Assembly: GCA_017483465.1 (NCBI GenBank)
Contig: JAFUWN010000011.1
Coordinates: forward strand, 32,961-96,960
Reading direction: 5' to 3'
Source of the DNA: Oscillospiraceae bacterium
GTDB taxonomy: Bacteria > Bacillota > Clostridia > Oscillospirales > Ruminococcaceae
DNA: 64,000 nucleotides
Both the position numbers and the translations under genes were made by a program. Positions 24,588 through 32,568 of the stretch are shown here, piece by piece; positions within the stretch are counted from its first letter, which is position 1; the number at the start of each line of letters is the position of its first letter. The notes under the pieces were generated by a model. That model worked only from the letters and a program-made list of their open reading frames with translations, made no database searches and had not been told where the DNA came from.

Positions 24588-24621
24588 ACAGCAGTCTTCC
24601 GGAAGTTCGGAAGACTGCTGT
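24588..24621 (+). terminator. Terminator of metY
   Basis: ACAGCAGTCTTCC (24588-24600) and GGAAGACTGCTGT (24609-24621), a 13-bp perfect stem with an 8-nt loop, followed by ATTTTATGCTTGTTTTTT. Confidence 0.85.
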
Positions 24622-24630
24622 ATTTTATGC

Positions 24631-24659
24631 TTGTTTTTTCCGTTCAGATATGCTATAAT
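24631..24659 (+). promoter_or_regulatory. Promoter of the cation-efflux gene
   Basis: TTGTTT (24631-24636), 17-bp spacer, TATAAT (24654-24659), immediately behind the metY terminator; the -35 is weak. Confidence 0.65.
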
Positions 24660-24693
24660 AAATATAATATTCTTTTCAGAAAGAAGTGTTGTT

Positions 24694-25839
24694 ATGTCTA
24701 TTTTTATCAGAAACGAACAAGATACCGCTCGTGATAAAATTATCATCAGAACCAGTATTATCGGCATTATTGCCAATATCTTCCTTGCAGGATTCAAGGC
24801 TGTTATCGGTGTACTCTCGCATTCGATTGCGATCACAATGGATGCTGTCAATAACATCAGCGATGCGGGGTCTTCCCTGATTACGATCATCGGAACAAAA
24901 CTCGCCGGAAAACAGCCGGATCAAAAACATCCGTGGGGACATGGCAGAATTGAATATCTCAGTGCTCTGCTGATTGCAGTGATTGTCATCTATGCCGGTG
25001 TAACCTCCCTGACAGAATCAGTAAAGAAAATTATATCGCCGGAAATTCCGGATTATTCTACGGCTTCGCTTGTGATTATCGGCACAGCAATTCTTGTAAA
25101 AATTATCTTAGGCAGATTCGTCAAAAAAACCGGAGAACAAGTCAATTCCGATTCACTGGTCAATTCCGGCACAGATGCAATGATGGATTCTCTGATTTCC
25201 GCCTCGACTCTCGCAGCAGCTGTAATTTATCTGCTTTCCGGAGTCAGTCTGGAAGCCTGGCTCGGTGCGGTAATCTCTTTTATTATTATCAAATCCGGCA
25301 TTGATATGCTCAGAGAATCGCTTTCTGAAATCCTCGGTGAAAGAATCAGCCCGGAAACTGCAAGAAATGTCAGAAAATGTATCATGAGCTTTCCGGAAGT
25401 CCATGGTGTCTATGACATGATCTTTCATGACTATGGCCCTGAAAGAATCAACTGTTCGGCACATATTGAAATTCCCGATACCATGACAGCGGATGAACTG
25501 GATCAGCTTCAAAGAAAAATTTCAATTAAAATCTTTGAAGAGTATAATATTATTCTGACAGCTCTGGGAATCTATGCGGTCAATACGAAAGACAGTCATA
25601 TCATAGCCATCCGGAATGAAGTCTATAAAACTGTGATGAATACGGAACATGTCATTCAGGTTCACGGTTTTTATCTTGATGAAGCACAAAAAAGAATGCA
25701 GTTTGATGTGATCGTGGATTTTGATGCCAAAGACAGAAATCTTGTCTATGAACAGGTCATTCAGAAAATCAGTAATTTATATCCGGAATATCATTTATTA
25801 TGTACACTCGATACTGATTTCAGTGTCAGTGAAGCGTGA
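24694..25839 (+). CDS. Cation diffusion facilitator (CDF) metal exporter, 381 aa
   Basis: Exports divalent metal ions (Zn, Mn, Fe or Co) in exchange for protons. Six membrane segments occupy residues about 18-205. The metal-site motifs are SHSIAITMDAVNNISDAGSS in TM2 and LVNSGTDAMMDS in TM5 (the Asp-rich pairs of CDF proteins), with HPWGHGRIEYLSAL between. The cytoplasmic C-terminal domain is long (about 175 residues) and looks like a ZT dimerisation domain plus an extra ferredoxin-like part. The ATG at 24694 follows AGAAAGAAG; the earlier ATG lies in the promoter. The rlmD-like gene follows 18 bp later. Confidence 0.9.
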   Translation: MSIFIRNEQDTARDKIIIRTSIIGIIANIFLAGFKAVIGVLSHSIAITMDAVNNISDAGSSLITIIGTKLAGKQPDQKHPWGHGRIEYLSALLIAVIVIYAGVTSLTESVKKIISPEIPDYSTASLVIIGTAILVKIILGRFVKKTGEQVNSDSLVNSGTDAMMDSLISASTLAAAVIYLLSGVSLEAWLGAVISFIIIKSGIDMLRESLSEILGERISPETARNVRKCIMSFPEVHGVYDMIFHDYGPERINCSAHIEIPDTMTADELDQLQRKISIKIFEEYNIILTALGIYAVNTKDSHIIAIRNEVYKTVMNTEHVIQVHGFYLDEAQKRMQFDVIVDFDAKDRNLVYEQVIQKISNLYPEYHLLCTLDTDFSVSEA

Positions 25840-25857
25840 CCAGAAAGGATTGTATGC

Positions 25858-27207
25858 ATGAAAAAAAATGTAGTCTATCAGACAGAAATCACCGGTATGA
25901 CGGCCGACGGCAACGGTGTCTGCCGGATTGAAAATATTGCTGTCTTCGTACCGATGACGGCAGTCGGCGACATCCTGGAAGTCAGAATTGTAAAAGTCCT
26001 GAAAAGCTATGCATTCGGCATAATCGAAAAATTAATCACACCCGCCGACGGAAGAATTTCACCGGTCTGTCCGGTATTCCGTCAGTGCGGCGGCTGTGCC
26101 TTTCAGCATATTGATCATTCTACAGAATTAAGCTATAAAGAAAATTTTGTCAGGGATGCCTTTACCAGAATCGGAAAATTACAGCCTGTCTTTGAACCGA
26201 TACTCGGAAGTGATTCCCGTTATTATTACCGGAATAAAGCACAATATCCGATTGCCGAACAGGATGGCCATCTTGTCTGCGGATTCTATGCAAAGCATAG
26301 TCACAGAGTCATTCCTTATACAGCCTGTCATCTTCAGCCGGAAATTTTTACAGAAATTTTAAATCATCTGCTTCCGGCTCTGGAGCACTGTCATATTTCT
26401 GCTTATGATGAAACCAGCCACACCGGAGAACTCCGGCATATTTATCTTAGAAAAGGCTTTTATTCCGGAGAAATCATGCTTTGTCTGATCTCCAGAGTCT
26501 CTGTCAGAAAAAAAATAAAATCTCTGCTTCCGGAGATTCAGAAAAAATTTCCTGCTGTCATCAGCATTACAGAATCCGTCAATCCGCAGAAAACCAATGT
26601 AATTTTAGGAAATTCCGTAGCAGTCCTTGCCGGACAGAATTTTATTACCGATACCATGTGCGGAAAGAAAATCCGGATTTCTCCGCAGTCTTTCTATCAG
26701 GTCAATACGCAGCAGGCAGAAAAATTATATCAGATCGCCAAAGAATACGCTGCTTTTCAGGGAAGTGAAACACTTCTGGATTTATACTGCGGTGCCGGAA
26801 CGATCGGACTTTCTATGGCAGATTCCGTCAAATCCCTGATCGGCGTAGAGGTCATCCCCGAAGCTGTTGAAAATGCCATACAAAATGCAAAGCTGAATCA
26901 GATCACCAATGCAGAATTTTTCTGCGGTGATGCCGGAACCATTGCAGATTCTCTCCTGAAAAAAAATCTCTCTCCGGATGTGATTGTTCTTGACCCGCCA
27001 AGAAAGGGATGTGATGACCTGACAATCCAGTCTGTTATAAAAATGCAGCCGTCCAGAATTGTCATGATCTCCTGCAATCCTTCGACGGCTGCCAGAGATG
27101 CCGCAAAATTTGCAGCATCCGGCTATCTTACCAAAAAAGTCAGAGCTGTGAATTTATTCATGTGTACTTCACACTGTGAAACGGTTCTGCTTCTGACGAG
27201 AGAATAA
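25858..27207 (+). CDS. rlmD: 23S rRNA (uracil-5-)-methyltransferase, RlmD/RlmCD type, 449 aa
   Basis: An SAM-dependent enzyme of the TrmA/RumA family that methylates uracils of 23S rRNA. A TRAM domain is seen at residues 1-58 (EITGMTADGNGVCR), then the iron-sulfur cysteines in CPVFRQCGGCAFQH, and the Rossmann methyltransferase with LLDLYCGAGTIGLS, VIVLDPPRKGCD and ISCNPSTAARD, which includes the catalytic Cys. Which uracil (1939 or 747 or both) is modified cannot be told. AGAAAGGAT precedes the ATG. It converges on the SMI1 gene with only 6 bp between, without a terminator. Confidence 0.93.
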   Translation: MKKNVVYQTEITGMTADGNGVCRIENIAVFVPMTAVGDILEVRIVKVLKSYAFGIIEKLITPADGRISPVCPVFRQCGGCAFQHIDHSTELSYKENFVRDAFTRIGKLQPVFEPILGSDSRYYYRNKAQYPIAEQDGHLVCGFYAKHSHRVIPYTACHLQPEIFTEILNHLLPALEHCHISAYDETSHTGELRHIYLRKGFYSGEIMLCLISRVSVRKKIKSLLPEIQKKFPAVISITESVNPQKTNVILGNSVAVLAGQNFITDTMCGKKIRISPQSFYQVNTQQAEKLYQIAKEYAAFQGSETLLDLYCGAGTIGLSMADSVKSLIGVEVIPEAVENAIQNAKLNQITNAEFFCGDAGTIADSLLKKNLSPDVIVLDPPRKGCDDLTIQSVIKMQPSRIVMISCNPSTAARDAAKFAASGYLTKKVRAVNLFMCTSHCETVLLLTRE

Positions 27208-27213
27208 CAAATC

Positions 27214-27687
27214 CTATCCATCATAGCCGATCAGCTTCCGGATAAATTCCGGAAAAGAACCGGCTATGATTTCGCATTCTTCAAATTCCGGTTCACAGCC
27301 GGAAATGACAGCCCCGTCTTTCAGACGGATTGCATAATATACATAGTCTCCGTCAGTCCGGAATGCAATCGGAATATGCTGATTCCAGAAAGCCTTGATT
27401 CTCCGGCTTTCTGTTTCGTTCTGTGCCGAAGCAAGGCTGAGCTGTTCCGCTTCATTCCATGCAAAGGCATTCTGATTCTGATAATCCTGACAGGTCAGCA
27501 GCCAGAAATTTTCTTCCGGAGAGGCACAGCAGGAAAAATAAGCAATAAAATTCAGCCATGATTCCGGAACAGAATATCTCTGAAAAATTTCTTCCGGAAT
27601 GGGAAATTTTTCTGTATTTTCTTCAATATGCCATTGCTTTTCTCCGGCGAATTTCAGGAACTCCTGTAACAGATCTGCTTGATGCAT
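27214..27687 (-). CDS. SMI1/KNR4 (SUKH) family protein, 157 aa
   Basis: The C-terminal half has the SUKH pattern: PESWLNFIAYFSCCASPEENFWLLT, HIPIAFRTDGDYVYYAIR and the end PEFEECEIIAGSFPEFIRKL. In bacteria SUKH proteins are often immunity proteins of polymorphic toxin systems, but many single copies are housekeeping genes of unknown role. No toxin gene is nearby. It is the last gene of the MBL-hemZ-HAD-unknown operon, 1 bp after the preceding gene. Confidence 0.75.
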   Translation of the reverse strand: MHQADLLQEFLKFAGEKQWHIEENTEKFPIPEEIFQRYSVPESWLNFIAYFSCCASPEENFWLLTCQDYQNQNAFAWNEAEQLSLASAQNETESRRIKAFWNQHIPIAFRTDGDYVYYAIRLKDGAVISGCEPEFEECEIIAGSFPEFIRKLIGYDG

Positions 27688-27688
27688 A

Positions 27689-28243
27689 TTATTTTTTCTT
27701 CTCCTGTTTTCCGGACTGATTTTTCAGATATTTCTGCAATGTGGAAGAATATCTGTCCTTGAATGTCACGCTTGTGATGGTATCATAAAGAATTTCTGTT
27801 TCTTCCTGCCATATGCCATCTGCATCGAATTCCTGAAAAACGAGAGATTTTTTCTTGACTCTGACAATTCTGCCGATAGAAAATTCTTCTTTGAAATCAT
27901 TCTGAATAATTATCACACAGCCGATTCTTTCCAGCGATTCAAATACCGTCTGCCAGGAGCCTAAATTGACGGCAGGTTTTTTGACATTCTTCAGAATCTC
28001 CTGTTTCCGGTTGATAAGAGTACAGACATCCATTTTGGTTTCTATTTTTTTAATATCTGCAATCCGACGAATCTGAAAACCATCCAGCAGAAAATCATCT
28101 TCTTCGATACCAAGAAATAATTTTGCATTGAAATCCAGAATATAATAATAAAAATAATTTTTATCATATTCAAAATAGCAGCGGCATAATTCATATGTTC
28201 CGGAAGCATTCTCAATACAAGTAATAATTTTTTCTTTTTTCAT
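27689..28243 (-). CDS. Unknown protein, 184 aa
   Basis: I recognise no family. The sequence alternates strands and turns (TYELCRCYFEYDKNYFYYYIL, DDFLLDGFQIRRIADIKKIETK, CVIIIQNDFKEEFSIGRIVRV, KSLVFQEFDADGIW), as in a beta-barrel repeated twice, with a basic Lys-rich C-terminus ending EKKK. The ATG at 28243 is used because GGAG lies 10 nt upstream; an in-frame TTG at 28249 is the alternative. It sits 1 bp before the SMI1 gene and 6 bp after the HAD gene, so the three are co-transcribed, perhaps as an accessory pair. Confidence 0.6.
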   Translation of the reverse strand: MKKEKIITCIENASGTYELCRCYFEYDKNYFYYYILDFNAKLFLGIEEDDFLLDGFQIRRIADIKKIETKMDVCTLINRKQEILKNVKKPAVNLGSWQTVFESLERIGCVIIIQNDFKEEFSIGRIVRVKKKSLVFQEFDADGIWQEETEILYDTITSVTFKDRYSSTLQKYLKNQSGKQEKKK

Positions 28244-28249
28244 AAGCAA

Positions 28250-28912
28250 TCAACTCCAATCATAGAAATTTATATTATAATAATTACGAATCACTTTATC
28301 TGCACCATAAGAATACAAAGCGTCTTCCTCCAGCATGGAAGCAATGCCGATAATCTGTCCGGCTCCGGCAGATTTTGCCGCCTGAATGCCGGACGGAGCA
28401 TCTTCAAAAACAGTACAGTCCGCAATATCCAAAGCCAGCAGAGCAGCAGCTTTCAGAAAAATATCCGGTGCAGGCTTTCCGGGGAACGTTCCGTCATTGT
28501 AGATCACATGCGATAACACAAACCATCTGGAAAGTCCGAGATTCTGAAAGAAAAACTCCATATTTCTCCGGGCGGAAGCAGTCGCAATTGTGAACGGCAT
28601 TCCCCTGTTTTTCAGAAAATCCAGAAATTCCGGAAGTCCTTCGGCAAGATGAAATTCAGGACTTTCAAGACAAAGCTTTCTGTAAATCTGTTCTTTCTGT
28701 TCTTCGATCTGAATGCTCTCCTGACCGGAAATTTCCCGTTTCAGAAAATAAGACAGAATATCTTGTGCAGAACGTCCGCAGATATACTCCTGAAATTCAG
28801 CATTTGAAATTTTTCTCTGAATCTGATTCTGCAAAAACAGATTCCATGCGGCATCATGAAACTCCTTATCGAAAATCATTGTTCCGTTGAAATCAAAAAT
28901 TATGCCTTTCAT
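28250..28912 (-). CDS. HAD-family hydrolase with DFN motif, 220 aa
   Basis: Belongs to the beta-phosphoglucomutase/phosphatase branch: motif III GKPAPDIF, motif IV VFEDAPSGIQAAKSAG, motif II with IATASARR. Motif I is IIFDFNGTMI, i.e. the second aspartate of DxD is Asn, which normally serves as the acid/base; a lower or altered activity is possible. Its four-base ATGA overlap with hemZ and ribosome flow place it second after hemZ. Substrate unknown. Confidence 0.85.
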   Translation of the reverse strand: MKGIIFDFNGTMIFDKEFHDAAWNLFLQNQIQRKISNAEFQEYICGRSAQDILSYFLKREISGQESIQIEEQKEQIYRKLCLESPEFHLAEGLPEFLDFLKNRGMPFTIATASARRNMEFFFQNLGLSRWFVLSHVIYNDGTFPGKPAPDIFLKAAALLALDIADCTVFEDAPSGIQAAKSAGAGQIIGIASMLEEDALYSYGADKVIRNYYNINFYDWS

Positions 28913-30366
28913 GTAAGCTTCTCCAGTTCCTGAGCGATCTGCTGTTTTTTAGTCATGAGTTCTTCAAATCTGTGAATATATTCATACGGAAATTTATAAT
29001 TCATGACTCTGGTCAGATTCTGATCCGGTGTGATGATTTTACTCGATGCGGCACAGCCTGCCCCTAAGATCGTCTGACGGTCATCCATGATCAGAATATT
29101 ATAAATATTCTCTTTCCCGGATTTTGCATAGCCGACATTTTCGAGATTTCCGAGTGTATTTTTCTGACGATAAAGATAATACGGCCGATAGCCTGCTTTT
29201 GGGAGCACTTCTGCTGAATATTCCGCCATTTTTTCAATTTCAGAAATTTCTGTGTTCTGATACTGCTCATCATGATAGAGCTTTCCGGCACGTTTCAGTG
29301 TGAGCGTATGGACAGTAATGCTGTCCGGACTGAGAGAAAGTACTTTCTCAAGCGTATCAGAAAACCCTGCAAACGTATCAGACGGCAAGCCGGCGATCAA
29401 ATCCATATTGATATTATCAAATCCGAGTTTTCTTGCCAATAAAAATGCCTCAACAGCCTGCCGTGCTGTATGACAGCGGCCGATTTCTTTCAGGACATTA
29501 TCCTGTAATGTCTGCGGATTGACGGAAATTCTGTCGGCTTTCATCTCTTTGATTACCAGTAATTTTTCTTCTGTGATCGTATCGGCTCTTCCGGCTTCGA
29601 CAGTATATTCCTGAGCATGTGAAAGATCAATATAATTCTGCACTGCCTGCATAATCTGCCGGAGCTGTCCGGCAGAAACTGCTGTCGGTGTTCCGCCGCC
29701 GATATAAACAGACTGTACGGATAAATGATATTGCTCAATCAATTTGCCCAGAATCTTAATTTCTTCACAAAGTTTCTGAACATATTCCGGAATCAGATTT
29801 CCGGCACTCTCAATCGAATGCGATACAAACGAACAGTAACTGCATCTTGTCGGACAGAACGGAACAGAAATATATAATCCGATTTCTTTCAGGCTGTGGG
29901 GCAGAATTTCTTTCTGAATCAGAGCCGTATCACAGGCGAGTTTCAGCTTTTTATCCGAAATCAGATATTTCTGTTTCAGTTCTGTACATGCCTGATCAGG
30001 TGTCATTCCCTGTCCGATCAGATCAAGTACTTTTCTGACGGGTCTGATTCCGGTCAGCATTCCCCATGGAGGCTGATAGCCTGTCAGCTTCTGCAAGCCG
30101 GTATAGAGCATTTGACATAACTGAAATTCCTGTCCGGATTTTTCAGCACAGGCCGGAGCAGAAACAGTATATTTTTTATCATGCAATAAAATATCCACAT
30201 GCATTAAATTTTTATTTTTATCATATTCTGTCAGAATCTGATTTTCTGCTTCGGGAATTTCCGTATCTCTGCAAAGCTGAAATCTGACACGGGGAATAAA
30301 AATTTTGACAACAGCCTGAATTTCATATTCAAATTCATGACCTTTGAAAATCAAAGCATAATTCAT
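28909..30366 (-). CDS. hemZ: Oxygen-independent coproporphyrinogen dehydrogenase-like protein HemZ, 485 aa
   Basis: A radical SAM protein related to HemN. The N-terminal 165 residues carry the HemZ-specific region with GMLTGIRPVRK. The radical SAM cluster motif is YISVPFCPTRCSYCSF (CxxxCxxC, about residue 175), followed by VYIGGGTPTA, YTVEAGRADT, ISVNPQTLQD and NINMDLIAGLP. HemZ proteins were linked to anaerobic heme synthesis, but many relatives may be heme chaperones (HemW) and this organism may not make heme, so the reaction is uncertain. Coupled by ATGA overlaps to both neighbours. Confidence 0.88.
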   Translation of the reverse strand: MNYALIFKGHEFEYEIQAVVKIFIPRVRFQLCRDTEIPEAENQILTEYDKNKNLMHVDILLHDKKYTVSAPACAEKSGQEFQLCQMLYTGLQKLTGYQPPWGMLTGIRPVRKVLDLIGQGMTPDQACTELKQKYLISDKKLKLACDTALIQKEILPHSLKEIGLYISVPFCPTRCSYCSFVSHSIESAGNLIPEYVQKLCEEIKILGKLIEQYHLSVQSVYIGGGTPTAVSAGQLRQIMQAVQNYIDLSHAQEYTVEAGRADTITEEKLLVIKEMKADRISVNPQTLQDNVLKEIGRCHTARQAVEAFLLARKLGFDNINMDLIAGLPSDTFAGFSDTLEKVLSLSPDSITVHTLTLKRAGKLYHDEQYQNTEISEIEKMAEYSAEVLPKAGYRPYYLYRQKNTLGNLENVGYAKSGKENIYNILIMDDRQTILGAGCAASSKIITPDQNLTRVMNYKFPYEYIHRFEELMTKKQQIAQELEKLT

Positions 30367-30986
30367 ACAAACTGCCTCAGATAAGGATTATATAATTTTT
30401 CTTCTTCGAGAGTCGAAGATTCAAAATGTCCGGGATAAATTTTATAATTTTTCTCCAGAGCGGCAATTTTCCGGAGAGAAGCTTTCATATCGGCCTGATT
30501 TCCGCCGAGGTCAATCCTGCCGATACTGCCTTTAAAAATAGTATCGCCGCAAAACATCATAGTTTCTGTAAGATAGCATACCCCTCCGGGCGTATGGCCG
30601 GGCGTATGCAGCACATGAATTTTTTGATTTCCCAGCCCCAGAATCTCACCGCCTCTGAGTGTATGGTATTCTGTAACAGGATGATACATATCATTTGTGA
30701 GCTGCCACGCAAGATTGGCTCTATCGCTTTCCAGCATAACAGCATCTTTTTCATGAATATATACATCTGCTCCGGTAGCTTTCCGGACTTCTTCCACACC
30801 GGAAACATGGTCATAATGTCCGTGTGTCAGCAGAATGGCTTTCAATTGCAGATTTTGTTTTTCAAGTTCTTTCAATAATTTATCCGCACCGTTTCCGATA
30901 TCAACAGCAGCAGCCTGCTGATTTCCAATATTTAAAATATAGCAGTTGGTAGCGAGTTCGCCAAGCATTAACTGTGTCAGTTCCAT
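30363..30986 (-). CDS. MBL-fold metallohydrolase (glyoxalase II-like), 207 aa
   Basis: The metallo-beta-lactamase metal motif is present in ILLTHGHYDHVSG (HxHxDH), with further ligands in HTPGHTPGGVCY, FCGDTIF and IYPGHFESSTLEEE. The length and motifs fit the small hydroxyacylglutathione hydrolase-like group of Firmicutes (YqgX type). The start MELTQLMLGELATN at 30986 is chosen for the AGAAAGGAT upstream; the longer open frame upstream lies across a promoter and a terminator. It is the first gene of the operon with hemZ. Confidence 0.88.
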   Translation of the reverse strand: MELTQLMLGELATNCYILNIGNQQAAAVDIGNGADKLLKELEKQNLQLKAILLTHGHYDHVSGVEEVRKATGADVYIHEKDAVMLESDRANLAWQLTNDMYHPVTEYHTLRGGEILGLGNQKIHVLHTPGHTPGGVCYLTETMMFCGDTIFKGSIGRIDLGGNQADMKASLRKIAALEKNYKIYPGHFESSTLEEEKLYNPYLRQFV

Positions 30987-31025
30987 AGGTTCAATCCTTT
31001 CTAAAAAATAAATAGATATATATAT

Positions 31026-31054
31026 ATTATAACACACCTGTCCGGGAAATGCAA
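31026..31054 (-). promoter_or_regulatory. SigmaA promoter of the MBL-hemZ operon
   Basis: On the minus strand TTGCAT (31049-31054), 17-bp spacer, TATAAT (31026-31031). Confidence 0.8.
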
Positions 31055-31056
31055 GT

Positions 31057-31090
31057 AAAAAAAATCTCTCTCTGCATTTCAGAGAGAGAT
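31057..31090 (-). terminator. Terminator of yerC
   Basis: ATCTCTCTCTG and CAGAGAGAGAT (31064-31074 and 31080-31090) form an 11-bp stem with a 5-nt loop, followed on the minus strand by seven or more T. It directly precedes the -35 of the MBL promoter. Confidence 0.92.
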
Positions 31091-31095
31091 GATAT

Positions 31096-31431
31096 TCAGG
31101 ATTTTTTCTCTTCTGCACCGGAATTCTGATTTTTTTCAGGTGTATTTTTTTGCAGCCGGTCAAAGACAATATCATAGCCGTTTCCGAGTGAACGGTTGAC
31201 ACGGCTGATGGTTGCCGTACTTGCTCCCGTTGTGCCGACAATATCATGATAGACATGATGATCACGGAGCATTTTAGCAACCTGTAATCTTTGAGAAAGT
31301 GTCTGTAATTCGAGTACTGTACAGAGATCTGCAAAAAAGGCTTCACATTCTTCTTTTGTTTCAAGGCAGAGGATGGCTTCATAGAGTTCATCCAATGCGG
31401 AAGTATTATTTTTTCTGTTTTGATTTCTCAT
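31096..31431 (-). CDS. yerC: YerC/YecD-type TrpR-related regulator, 111 aa
   Basis: The fold is TrpR-like: helices with LDELYEAILCLETKEECEAFFADL, the helix-turn-helix LSQRLQVAKMLRDHHVY plus the recognition part TGASTATISRVNRSL and GNGYDIVFDRL. The C-terminus is a polar tail. This is the conserved single-domain Firmicutes family with HTH of TrpR type; targets are not known. AAAGGAAA precedes the ATG. It has its own promoter and terminator. Confidence 0.9.
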   Translation of the reverse strand: MRNQNRKNNTSALDELYEAILCLETKEECEAFFADLCTVLELQTLSQRLQVAKMLRDHHVYHDIVGTTGASTATISRVNRSLGNGYDIVFDRLQKNTPEKNQNSGAEEKKS

Positions 31432-31465
31432 GATTTCCGTTTCCTTTCATGAAGTGCTTTTTTAT

Positions 31466-31494
31466 ATTTTAGCACATTACAGTACAAAAGTCAA
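31466..31494 (-). promoter_or_regulatory. SigmaA promoter of yerC
   Basis: On the minus strand TTGACT (31489-31494), 17-bp spacer, TAAAAT (31466-31471), about 35 bp upstream of the start. Confidence 0.85.
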
Positions 31495-31533
31495 GAGATT
31501 TTTGAAAATTCACGGAAATATTTTGATAATTCT

Positions 31534-31959
31534 TTATATTGCTTCGCTGTTGATTCCGTATGGAAGAAAATTTTCAGTTTCCGGAGCGTAATACAAATTG
31601 ACTTCCAGACCGAGATAATCATCCGGCTTGCCCAGATCCGTACCGAGAAAGGCCGTCCGGACAGCGAAAATAATACCTGATTCATGATTAAAAGAATCCA
31701 GTTCACAGACATACCATTCACCCGTCAGAACGCATCTGCGTGGAAACATATCTTTCTCATCATTGCATAAATCTTCATCATTGAGATAAGCAGAAAGTTC
31801 TGTTCTGACAATCTGCATAATTTCTTCCTTATGCGAATCAAACAGCTGTTCTGCCTCAGCAGTATGAAAATTCAGTCTGGGGCTCCGGAAATCCTGATAA
31901 CTCACATACTGATTTTCCGGATTTGGAAAATCTGGAAAAATCTGCTTTAAATTCAGCAC
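31534..31959 (-). CDS. Unknown protein, 141 aa
   Basis: No family is recognised. A short N-terminal hydrophobic stretch is followed by a polar region with several acidic residues and aromatic turns (QYVSYQDFRSPRLNFH; ECELDS-type strand; LTGEWYVCELDSFNHE; GLEVNLYYAPE). A small beta-rich soluble domain is likely. It lies 3 bp after ysxC in the same direction and is probably read from the lon promoter; there is no separate promoter visible. Confidence 0.55.
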   Translation of the reverse strand: MLNLKQIFPDFPNPENQYVSYQDFRSPRLNFHTAEAEQLFDSHKEEIMQIVRTELSAYLNDEDLCNDEKDMFPRRCVLTGEWYVCELDSFNHESGIIFAVRTAFLGTDLGKPDDYLGLEVNLYYAPETENFLPYGINSEAI

Positions 31960-31962
31960 GGA

Positions 31963-32556
31963 TTATTCCTCCGTATCATCAGCGATTTCTGAAATAATCT
32001 CCTGCAAGACTTCCAGCCCCTCGGAAGTCTTGGAAGAAAACGGGATTGCATGAATGTCCTCAAAACAGGGAATCTCCTGAGCAAAAGCCTGCATACGGGC
32101 TATTCTTTCCGTTTTATTGAGCTTATCGGCTTTTGTAAAAACAATAATAAACGGTATCTGATTATCTATTAACTGATTGATCATCTGCATATCATCCTGC
32201 GAGGGGGCATGGCGCATATCCAATAACTGAATCACAAGCCGGATATCCCTGTCAGCGGCGAGATAACCGGCGATTAATTTTTTTAATCTTTCCTGTTCGG
32301 ATTTGGAAGTTTTTGCATAGCCATAACCGGGCAGATCGACAAGAAAAATATCTCCGACAGCATAGAAATTCACAGTCGCCGTTTTCCCCGGCACGGCACT
32401 GACCCGTGCGAGGGATTTGCGGTTGACTAATTTATTAATCAGCGTGGATTTTCCGACATTGGAACGGCCGATAAATGCAAACTCCATTTTTTCAGGTTTA
32501 GGAAACTGTGAAATTTTTCCATACGAAGCGGAAAATTCAGCATTCTGAAAATTCAT
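31963..32556 (-). CDS. ysxC: Ribosome biogenesis GTPase YsxC (YihA/EngB), 197 aa
   Basis: An essential small GTPase needed to assemble the 50S subunit. G1 is [15 protein letters not shown]3 DLPGYGYAKTSK (characteristic), G4 FTKADKL and G5 SSKTSEG. The length is typical (about 195). AGGAGG lies just before the ATG. It follows lon by 12 bp in the same operon, an arrangement known from Bacillus (lonA-ysxC). Confidence 0.97.
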   Translation of the reverse strand: MNFQNAEFSASYGKISQFPKPEKMEFAFIGRSNVGKSTLINKLVNRKSLARVSAVPGKTATVNFYAVGDIFLVDLPGYGYAKTSKSEQERLKKLIAGYLAADRDIRLVIQLLDMRHAPSQDDMQMINQLIDNQIPFIIVFTKADKLNKTERIARMQAFAQEIPCFEDIHAIPFSSKTSEGLEVLQEIISEIADDTEE

Positions 32557-32568
32557 AATTTCCTCCTG

